DNA from: Athripsodes cinereus
Taxonomy: Eukaryota > Arthropoda > Insecta > Trichoptera > Leptoceridae
Direction of reading: 5' to 3'
Assembly (NCBI GenBank): GCA_947579605.1
Contig: OX388314.1
Span: forward strand, 27,228,000-27,291,999
DNA length: 64,000 nucleotides
This document shows, in pieces, positions 24,801 to 33,771 of the stretch. How positions within the stretch are numbered: the first letter of the stretch is position 1; each line of letters begins with the position of its first letter. The translations under genes and the position numbers were made by a program. The notes below the pieces were generated by a model. The model did no database searches. It had not been told where the DNA came from and saw only the letters and a program-made list of their open reading frames with translations.

Positions 24801-25613
24801 TTGTTGATTTTACATACATCGGTAACAAATAGTTGATATTATAATGTTGTGACCATATTATGACCATTTAATTACTTTTATTGGTATTTAGTTTACATAT
24901 GTAGAGCTGTAGATAACATTAATGTTAAATTAAATGTCCTAGAATTGATAAATTTTATTGTACAGTGTCCTTGAGGTGATTTGCACGTAAACGAAATTTT
25001 AATGTTGTCCAATAAATAAAAATAGCTTAAAATCTCTGGTCGAAATTCAGAGTTAAGGATTTTTTTTTCCAAAAGATATTTGCCTTCTGTTCTTTATGAA
25101 CTTGTTTGTAATTAATATAGTAAAAAATGTATGAATAAATTTAAAAAAGTTGTGGCGGTTGTGCTAAAATTTGTATATATTTTTTAATACTAATATTTAA
25201 ATACCTACGTGTATAAATTTGGGTTATCATCTTAATTGACCTTTTAATGATTTATCATCTAAATAAATCTATGGGTTAGTTGGAAGAGATCACGCCTTTG
25301 CGATAAACTCACCCTCTGTGTATTGATTGTATTTAATTTAAATGTATACCTTTTTATGTAATTATTTTTAATCAATGAACAGTAAAGAATGAATAAATAA
25401 ATAAATGAATGAAATTTTTGAAGCATGGACATATTTCAACACTAGTCATTAATTGAATAAAATCTCTCTACGTCTATCTACGCCATCATGTCATAAAGCT
25501 CAAGTGGGGTAGCCAGCGGAATAACTGCATGTAATATGATGCCCCTCAACAAAATAAAAGAAACTGTTATTTTCTTAACAGTAACTTTATTGGTTGGGTT
25601 TTCTAGTTGGGGT
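24801..25613. other. upstream flank of opsin copy 1
   Basis: Conserved with about 48310-48960 in unit 2, with small indels. It contains a LINE-like stretch (CGCCTTTGCGATAAACTCACCC near 25290) that is absent from unit 2, and a SINE-like fragment near 25485-25535. No gene is seen. Confidence 0.55.
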
Positions 25614-26025
25614 TAGGGTTGCCACCCGTACTTTATTATAAAGTATTGTACGTTATTTCAGGTAATCGTACTTTATACTTTATGAGAAAAATAAAGTACG
25701 CGAAAATACTTTATTTCGCATGATTTGAAAAGTTAAGTATTTTTTCGTTAAACGAAATTTATCAAATGGTGCTGAATCGATGTCGCCTCTCGCCAGCGCC
25801 ACTTAAGCACTTGACTTAAATTTAAATATTGACTGAAAAGATGCTGTGCAATTGTTTAGTAGTGATACTCATTTGATACAAACTGCAAAAAGTAATAAAA
25901 AATATGTTTTTAAACATAATAACAAAGAAAAATAAATTGTACTTTATCTTGATACTACGTACTTTTTTTTTCTTACCTATAATGACCAATGTACTTTATC
26001 TTCCAAAAAAAAGGTGGCAACCCTA
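25614..26025. mobile_element. hAT-type MITE with 8-bp target duplication
   Basis: It starts TAGGGTTGCCACC and ends GGTGGCAACCCTA, a 13-bp perfect inverted repeat, flanked by GTTGGGGT at 25606-25613 and 26026-26033. An 8-bp duplication with TAGGG ends is typical of hAT. The 412 bp contain repeated GTACTTTAT words and no coding frame. Unit 2 has the empty site near 48965. Confidence 0.88.
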
Positions 26026-26144
26026 GTTGGGGTTTCTAAATATTATTATAATTAAAGCAAGTAATTTGTTTGCCATAATTTTATAATTGACTCGATTACG
26101 GGAGCTTTGCCATGCGAGAATCCAACCCATGACAAATCGATGAA

Positions 26145-26322
26145 CAATTTGAGTTCGTCGGTAGCCTGGAGGTAGAGTCTCGGCCTCCGGAACAAGGGGT
26201 CCGTGGTTCGATCCCAGGTGCCGCCAAATACGGCACAAGCTTTTAGCTTAGTGTGAAAGGTTTATAAGGTTGTATTTGGGTTTATTTCAAAACCCAGATA
26301 TATATTTATATATAAAAAAAAG
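26145..26322 (+). mobile_element. tRNA-derived SINE
   Basis: TAGCCTGGAGG at 26162-26172 resembles an A box, and GGTTCGATCCC at 26205-26215 is a perfect B box. A non-tRNA body (GTGAAAGGTTTATAAGG, TTTGGGTTTAT) and an A-rich tail follow. A minus copy lies at 56265-56425 and a headless fragment at 37880-38065. The homologous site in unit 2 (about 49070) lacks it. Confidence 0.85.
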
Positions 26323-26644
26323 AAATGGTCACCTGAATTAGCATAACAAAGTGTTAGTTGTGAATGTGGGGAAGGCAATAAACATACTATAAAGAATCAT
26401 ATATGTACATTGAAATGAATTAATATGTTTTATAGATACGTAGCAATATATATGAAACAGCGGCGTGCTTTCCACACACGCAAAAAGCATCGCGTGCCTG
26501 CAGTGGTGTGTTTCATACGTTGAATATCGAATAAAATATATCAACTATTCGTATTATTATTTCGATAACCATTCACATTTGTTACATTGAGTGATATCCA
26601 GAATTAATAATTGAAAGTAAAAAGTGTAAATGGAAGTTTCATCC

Positions 26645-27041
26645 CCATATATAATAAGTTACAATCCATTGGATTGGTCTGCAACGAGTTTGGTTTTTCT
26701 TCTCCATTCGTCTCTATTCTCAGCCAGTCTTTTCAGCTCTACGTATGAGCCACAGTTCATGTCCCTCTTCAGTTGGTCCATATATGTACGCGTCTCTTGG
26801 TCGGCCGCTGCCATTTGTCACCTCGGTCTTACCCTCCGCGATGGCGATGAGTAGTCCTGGGTGCCTGATGTTGTGGCCAATCCAGTTAGCTCGTTGTTGG
26901 CCGATTCTCTTAAGAAGTTGCCTTTTTTCGCCTACCCTGGTTAATACTACTTCGTTTTCGACGTGTTCCGACTAATGGATCTTAAGCATGCGTCTGTAGC
27001 ACCACATCTCAAAGGCCACACACATTGTGATGTGTCACATC
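26645..27041 (-). mobile_element. LINE C-terminal fragment (RTE/CR1-like)
   Basis: It is flanked by TTTCATCC at 26637-26644 and 27042-27049. On the minus strand it reads AFEMWCYRRMLKI, then RIGQQRANWIGHNIRH and RDAYMDQLKRDMNCGSYVELK, with some shifts. This is the usual C-terminal end of a LINE polyprotein. Unit 2 has an uninterrupted site near 49316. Confidence 0.8.
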
Positions 27042-27159
27042 TTTCATCCTCATTAGGTAAATACTCAGAATAACGGATGAAAACTTTTCTCATCGAAACG
27101 ACCGAGAACATGTTTTATTTTCTATTATTCGTTTCTATTTGAAAATAAAGGTTACAAAG

Positions 27160-27385
27160 AGGATGTACTTGTCTGAAAGACGGGGTGTGAAGAAGCGCGG
27201 GCGTCCGAGAACTACGTGGCTTGATCAAATTTTCAAGGACGGCCGTGTGTTGAGAAAGAGAAATCAACATGTGTGCATGAGAGGTTGCATGAATGTAGAG
27301 GAGGCGACATAAATATGTAAGGACAGATGGCATTCCGTTCTCTCTGCCTATCCCACTTGGGATACGGCGTGAGAGAAAAAAATGA
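27160..27385 (+). mobile_element. RTE-like LINE 3' tail
   Basis: It matches the RTE 3' end: GAAGCGCGGGCGTCCGAGAACTACGTGG is collinear, then GGCCGTGTGTTGAG and CCCACTTGGGATACGGCGTGAG. There is no GATA run. It is absent from unit 2 at the homologous place (about 49395), where the flanking TATTC and CATAATGAAT are adjacent. Confidence 0.75.
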
Positions 27386-28237
27386 CCCTATTCATAATGA
27401 ATAACCATCATATGCCAGCATCGTAAACAAAACGGGCACGTTGTTGTGTGCTTACGAGAATTTAATAAATTTATTATAATTGTGAACTACATACCTACTA
27501 CCTACTATTTTTCATTTATTTTTTTAAAACTTTTTTTTCACCCTCGATGAGTAGCTACGATCCTTACACTTTGGATGGTCATCTAATGATTCTAAAGCTA
27601 AGCAATGTGAACTTCTCTTAATATTCATTATATCGAAAGCATGATCGATATAAAAATTCTATATTGATCATTATAATCTTTGTTAAAGAAAAGCGGATGA
27701 GTGAGTAAATAGGTAGGTACCTACACAGCATAGACAATATTAATTTGTTTATGGTACACAGATGGATAAATCCGGGGATAGTATTATGAGCTATGTATAA
27801 AATAGTAATAATATGTACAATGCTATAATGGATTAGCCAATACGATAATGCAATCATATTGTTTGTTTGGCTTCATCAATTCTATAATAATATTATTCTT
27901 AATCACAGTCAAGTTGAATTTTCATGGAAAATAAATAATAAAATTAAATATATTTAATTTCCTCCCCAAGGGTTTCGCTCTTCTACAAAAATAAAAATAC
28001 ATTTAGGTAATTGGTGATAAGAATTGAATACTTAACAATTATGCAACTAGGTAATTAACAATAATAATGGTTTATGTTCAGCATACATTCAGTCTTTAAA
28101 CTCTTACAATCTAAAAAAAATCTTGATTGCATACTTGCACTTGGATTGAAATAATCCTTGAAGAAACAGTGTTTCAGTAGGTATTTTCCTTTTCGCAAAT
28201 TTGCAACTCATGAAATTTCACTTCTAAAACACACAAC
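27386..28237. other. unit 1 flank without a gene
   Basis: It matches about 49395-50120 of unit 2, including the GTAGGTACCTACACAGCATAG motif region near 27711. No exon was recognised. Confidence 0.5.
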
Positions 28238-28434
28238 CAGTGGGCCTAGTCAAAACACATTTAAGCGTTACGTTTTCGTTTCGTTTTCGTTCAAACGCGG
28301 ACGACGTTGCGAGAACCCGTCAATTTCCGGAGCTAAAATACACAAGTAGCTCCGAAAATTGACGCGTTCTCGCAACCTCGTCTTGTTTGAACGAAAACGT
28401 AACGCTTAAATGCGTTTTGACTATAGGCCTACTG
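28238..28434. mobile_element. long-inverted-repeat MITE
   Basis: It begins CAGTGGGCCTAGTCAAAAC and ends GTTTTGACTATAGGCCTACTG. The two halves pair over about 85 bases, including ACGTTTTCGTT and a GAGAAC/GTTCTC region, around a short centre near 28340 where AGCTCCG repeats inverted. No firm target duplication was found. It is non-coding. Confidence 0.75.
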
Positions 28435-30270
28435 ATATTTACCTACGACTGTAGGTAAAGACAACATTATATTCACTTTGTTGAATGCCATTATGTCATT
28501 TCTATTTTAATATGTGGATTTCATAATTATGTTTCAGCAGTTTGTTTATTTATTTTATTCTTCTTGCACATCATTCATTATTTACAATCAACAATGCAAT
28601 TTACAAAAAAATGTGATGATATGCAATGGCGAGATTATCAATATGTTAGTGATTTCGTCCATCTAACCACCTCATATTAGAACAAAATAAACTAAAACAC
28701 ACAAGCAAAAAGAAAGTAAAAATCACAAACACACTGAAAAATTTGTATATATATAAATCAAAACGAGAAAAAAAAAATCCAATAAACCAACACTCCAAAG
28801 GGTTCAGGAACTATAGGAAGGGGTTAAGGGATGGATGTTGAGTTAGATGACAGTAAATATTTGCTGACGCTGTATTTTAATCCATTAAAAGATTATGAGA
28901 AGAAGGGAGATTATTCCAGCAACGAGCACCACATACTGAAAATGATTGAGAGAAACAATTGGTGTAATCATAAAATAACAATTAAAAACTTGTTTTTTCC
29001 AAAAAAATTACAAAATCAAGTAAAAAAATGTTCGTTATCAAAGCAATAAAATGTAGTTGACTGTATCAAAATGTCAGTATTAGATTCCGCTACCTGGATT
29101 CCAATTCATACTCACCTATATTGTTGTATGGATAGAGAATGATCGGGATTAAGTATAAATTAAATATATGTCAGAAGAGCAGAGAATGTAAATCATAATA
29201 CTTATAGTAAAAGGGACAGTGTAAAAACTAGTTGGAAGCCCAGTAGGAAGCAATTTTATACTACACAGGTAATGAAGGTCAATAGTTTTATAAAAAAATA
29301 TTTAAATCGGTGACCGAAAATACAAATGTTCGGAAGCGAATTTGTGCGAATAAAAAGCTAAGTTAGCGACTAAAATTGAGTCACAAAAAAAACGTGACCG
29401 AGCTGAAAAAAATGGAAACAAAAAGAATATCCTCTCAGCATCTTACTTCCTCACATATATGTAATTATATACTTATATAGTGAAGGTGGAGTAAGTCAAC
29501 AGCGGGGTCATACCATCCGGCTGTCGAACATTTATATTTTCACAACATTTTTGGTTTCATAAGCACGTCATCTGAAATAAAATGCAGCTTGTTTCAAATA
29601 ATATTCTCTGCCAATTTTCAGTTTATTTGTTCACCACGACACTGTCTCCTAAATAATTTTATGATTGCATTGCATCGCATTGGCCTTCAGCTGTAATGAT
29701 CCTTGTAAGAATCGTCTTATTGTCAGTAATAACCTGCATTAAGTGGTCGCTCACTTTAATGTTTTGTCATTGTTCACATTTAGTCACCCAGTTAGTAATT
29801 CTGGATAATAAGATAATTTGTATTATCTCTCACTTTTTTTAAATACTTTCCGTTTTATAATGATGTTCGGAATAGTTTTGATAATACGATTCAGTGAATA
29901 CTTACCTTGGTTTTATTGTAGATTAATCATCAACGAATCAAATTGAAATGTCATGACATTATTCACTTTCGGATATTTTTCAGGGGTTTCAAGTTATTTT
30001 TGAAAGGATTTTTACTCTTATAAAGCTTATTTTTTTAACTTTATATATATAACACAACAATATTTAATAATAAAACATTAAAATGCCATTTGAAATTCTA
30101 TAAAAAACAAAATTTTGCCTTCTGCCAAAACTTTGCTGTCTGCAGCATTATAGAGCTTGTATTAGGGGCTAGAAGATCTTCAAATAGATTTGTCTTCTAA
30201 AAAGCACATAATTTACCTCTTGTTAAAATCTTGATACAAAAAGTAAAATTATATAGAAAAACAAAAATCC
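28435..30270. other. unit 1 right part without a gene
   Basis: The stretch from about 29410 to 30025 matches 51830-52570 of unit 2 and contains a single copy of the GATAATACGATTCAGTGAAT phrase that is triplicated in unit 2. Short frames such as 28831-29049 show no recognisable domain. After 30030 the similarity to unit 2 ends. Confidence 0.5.
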
Positions 30271-30284
30271 GGCCTTCAAAAACT

Positions 30285-30425
30285 AATCAGTCAATATCTC
30301 TTCTTTCTAGTGTTCTTTTCTTCAACTGCCTCTTGAAGGTATAATAACTATTTCCATTCTTTAGCACATCCGGTACATCATTGAAAATCCTTACAGCTTC
30401 ATAATAAAATCCTTTTGTTCACTGT
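30285..30425 (-). mobile_element. LINE C-terminal fragment
   Basis: The minus strand reads KGFYYEAVRIFNDVPDVLKN followed by YYTFKRQLKK, the usual tail of LINE reverse-transcriptase polyproteins. It is broken by the neighbouring palindrome. Confidence 0.6.
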
Positions 30426-30453
30426 GTCGGTGTTTAGGTAGTAGAATTCCATA

Positions 30454-30783
30454 TCGAAATAAACAAAACAAGCGTTTTATTCTACTAATGATTTAATTTG
30501 TGAGAGAGACGTCTTTCGTCTTATGAGGACATTGTCAATCTGATTTTAAAAATACAACAATATTCATATATATAAAAAAATATATATTTTTCTTTTATAT
30601 ATAAAAAAATATATATTTTTATTTATCATATGTTATACATATCATATACATCATCATATCATTATATATATGAATATTGTTGTATTTTTAAAATCAGATT
30701 GATAATGTCTTCATAAGACGAAAGACGTCTCTCTCACAAATTAAATCATTAGTAGAATAAAACGCTTGTTTTGTTTATTTCGA
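30454..30783. repeat. large palindrome, ~120-bp arms
   Basis: The left arm 30454-30572 is the reverse complement of the right arm 30663-30783 with only about two mismatches (GAGGACATTGTC against GAAGACATTATC). The arms start TCGAAATAAACAAAACAAGC and are separated by about 90 bases rich in ATAT. AAAATCCTTTTGTT occurs just outside both ends (30407 and 30784), which may mark the insertion. The right half is copied again by the 748-bp tandem repeat. Confidence 0.85.
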
Positions 30784-31320
30784 AAATCCTTTTGTTTCTT
30801 TGTCAGTCCTTGGGAACACGTTTCTTAAATTAGCTTACAGTTTTTTTTTATTTATTTATTTTCTCGAAGGGAACAGTCAACGCAACAAGTATTACAACAA
30901 TTAAAATTAAATGCAATATAAACCACAAGAGTCCACAGTTTAAGAAATTCAAAGCAACTAAAACAAAACTAAGACAAACACACAAAACCAACAACAAAAA
31001 CAAAGAAATACAATAATAATTATGCGAAGTCATTTTGCAATTTTTGTCGTTTGTGTTTTTAACCATATCTATAATCTGGTATCAAACTTGAAAGAAGGGG
31101 CGTGAGAAAGCACGGGCGTTCGAGAGCTACGTGGCTTGATCACGTGGATCAAATTTTCGAGGAAGGCCTATATTAAGTAAGAGGAATCGACGTGTGTGTA
31201 TGCATGAACTACATAGCATGAATGTACCTATGTAGGGACAGATCTATATGGCCCTTAGTTTTCTCTGCTTATCTCATTTGGGATATGGCGTGAGGGTATA
31301 GATAGATAGATCTATCAATT
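30573..31320. repeat. 748-bp direct tandem repeat, copy A
   Basis: Every stretch compared by eye is identical to 31321-32068 apart from the first base. It contains the right palindrome arm, a Lys/Asn-rich non-genic block and an RTE tail ending GATAGATAGATCTATCAATT. Such identity means either a very recent duplication or an assembly artefact. Confidence 0.92.
31085..31312 (+). mobile_element. RTE-like LINE 3' tail (in copy A)
   Basis: GCACGGGCGTTCGAGAGC, CACGTGGATCAAATTTTCGA and GATATGGCGTGAGGGTATAG followed by GATA repeats match the 3' end of the element at 38290-39973. The identical tail lies at 31833-32060 in copy B. Confidence 0.8.
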
Positions 31321-32068
31321 AAAAAAAATATATATTTTTCTTTTATATATAAAAAAATATATATTTTTATTTATCATATGTTATACATATCATATACATC
31401 ATCATATCATTATATATATGAATATTGTTGTATTTTTAAAATCAGATTGATAATGTCTTCATAAGACGAAAGACGTCTCTCTCACAAATTAAATCATTAG
31501 TAGAATAAAACGCTTGTTTTGTTTATTTCGAAAATCCTTTTGTTTCTTTGTCAGTCCTTGGGAACACGTTTCTTAAATTAGCTTACAGTTTTTTTTTATT
31601 TATTTATTTTCTCGAAGGGAACAGTCAACGCAACAAGTATTACAACAATTAAAATTAAATGCAATATAAACCACAAGAGTCCACAGTTTAAGAAATTCAA
31701 AGCAACTAAAACAAAACTAAGACAAACACACAAAACCAACAACAAAAACAAAGAAATACAATAATAATTATGCGAAGTCATTTTGCAATTTTTGTCGTTT
31801 GTGTTTTTAACCATATCTATAATCTGGTATCAAACTTGAAAGAAGGGGCGTGAGAAAGCACGGGCGTTCGAGAGCTACGTGGCTTGATCACGTGGATCAA
31901 ATTTTCGAGGAAGGCCTATATTAAGTAAGAGGAATCGACGTGTGTGTATGCATGAACTACATAGCATGAATGTACCTATGTAGGGACAGATCTATATGGC
32001 CCTTAGTTTTCTCTGCTTATCTCATTTGGGATATGGCGTGAGGGTATAGATAGATAGATCTATCAATT
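31321..32068. repeat. 748-bp direct tandem repeat, copy B
   Basis: Perfect copy of 30573-31320 as far as compared, immediately adjacent. It contains the second instance of the palindrome right arm, unpaired locally, and of the RTE tail. Confidence 0.92.
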
Positions 32069-32394
32069 AAAAAAAAACATATAAAGCTCACATGTATTGT
32101 TTTGAGTTAAATAAGTAAGTATTATTGTTTTTTTATCTACTTTTTTTATATGGTTGCCATGATATTGTAAGATTGTCATGTTATTAAAAAAAGGCTTCAG
32201 CCGTTGACTTGGATTTTTTTTTTTTTTTAAGTTTTCAATTTATTAAAATCAAACATTGTTTAGTTTACCTCCAACATACAGTTATTCATAAATCTATTTT
32301 TTTTTTAATAATAATATAATCTTTATTTCATATTTTATACATACAATTACAATTCACATTTATCAAATCACATATAAAGATATATTCATAAAAC

Positions 32395-32510
32395 TGTGCA
32401 ACCAACGAACGTGTTAAAAATGTTAAAACACACGTGAGCTGAAAGCAAAAAATGGGAATTTTAAAAAGCTTATCTTATAGAACAAAGTAAAAAACGAAAT
32501 TAAAAAAAAT
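32395..32510. repeat. extra fragment of the opsin 3' flank
   Basis: About 110 bases, from AAATGTTAAAACACACGTGA to ACGAAATTAAAAAAA, are identical to 33493-33580 in the 3' flank of opsin copy 2 and similar to 19970-20060 downstream of copy 1. It lies 1.1 kb outside unit 2's own copy. Confidence 0.8.
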
Positions 32511-33065
32511 AAATAAATAAGTATCCGATACCAAGAAAGAGTGAGTTATCTTGCTCAGCTTTATTTAAATTTTCATCGTGTGGTATAGTGATGTCTATGA
32601 TATATGTATTATGTTTTACGGTATCTGCGATCAACTAACACAATACCTATTATTATTATTATTATTAAGTATGTATTTTTTAAACAATCCGTTGGTAAAT
32701 TTACCAACGATTTGTTTGCGAAAAGTTAATATTATACATACGTACTAATGAATCGTTTGTACTATCTCTGGTCCTAATCTGATAGTATACGTACCAATGA
32801 TTCGTTGTGAAATTTCGTTAGTATTTTTCTTAGTGTATGTCTTGTTCATTGTTATCGTGGTTGCTCCTAGTCTTGTGTGAATTTTTTATTTTCTATATTT
32901 TCTACATCTTCAGGTTAATATATTTTAATAAATAAATAAGGCGAAGAAATAAAAGAAACAATTTATCCTTTATAGGAATTTGCTTTATTATTGAGTAATA
33001 TTGAGGAGATTATTCTATACATCGTTGTCCATAAAACAGCCAGTAGTGCATTGTGTATAACATTT

Positions 33066-33322
33066 CGTCGTTGCATATTCAAAAAGAGACATGTGCACAC
33101 ATTTTTATTTAGGCATACTCTTTTAAAACTGTTCATTAAGGCATTAAAATTGTAGTTTGGACTTTTTATTGACATGTGATATTATTCTTTAAGTATTGAA
33201 TTTTAATATTTGATACTATGAATCACTTTATAAAATGGTTATGATGTCATTATAAGCAATTTAATCTGGTAATGTCAAAATGTTTATGAATTCACATGTT
33301 CCTTTTTGAATATGCAACGACG
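33066..33322. mobile_element. 257-bp MITE with 30-bp inverted repeats
   Basis: It starts CGTCGTTGCATATTCAAAAA and ends with the reverse complement, about 30 bases with two mismatches. ATTT lies on both sides (33062-33065 and 33323-33326). The site in unit 1 (about 19812) is empty. It is non-coding. Confidence 0.85.
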
Positions 33323-33771
33323 ATTTATTTAATATAATCATAAACCATTTCCCTTGCTAAGTCATCAACTGAGCCATTGAAAACAAAACAAAAATATGCA
33401 AAAAAACATAAAAAAAAATTAGACAAATGAATGTTATATTACAAAGATGTAAAGATATTTAAAAAAAAATATTACAAAGTAGGTAAATAAAAATGTTAAA
33501 ACACACGTGAGCTGAAAGCAAAAAATGGGAATTTTAAAAAGCTTATCTTATAGAACAAAGTAAAAAACGAAATTAAAAAAAAATAAATATTGTTCATATT
33601 ATGTTAGTGTCATAGTTTTTCATATTATATTTTTCATATTATGTTAGTGTCATAGTTTTTCATATTATACAAGTGGTACAAAAGTATAAAAGGTACCACT
33701 CTTAGTAAAAGTGTTCAAGTAAGTGGTTTGATTTCATAGTAAAAATGTTTGAAGTGTGACTAGTTCTTTAT

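Larger units (their letters stand above)
19405..30030. repeat. segmental duplication, unit 1 (~10.6 kb)
   Basis: Co-linear with about 32650-52575. Matching blocks include the opsin 3' flank, all seven opsin exons and introns, the promoter, about 24780-25550 against 48300-48960, about 27060-27890 against 49330-50120, and about 29410-30025 against 51830-52570. The left edge is an ATT repeat in both units. Some blocks (roughly 28.0-29.4 kb against 50.1-51.8 kb) are not alignable by eye because of unit-specific insertions. Confidence 0.85.

Noticed and set aside
30848..31814. Two identical 72-residue minus-strand frames (30848-31066 and 31596-31814)
   Set aside because: They are identical because the 748-bp repeat is identical. 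They are hydrophobic from AT-rich composition, have no homology signal and lie beside LINE debris.
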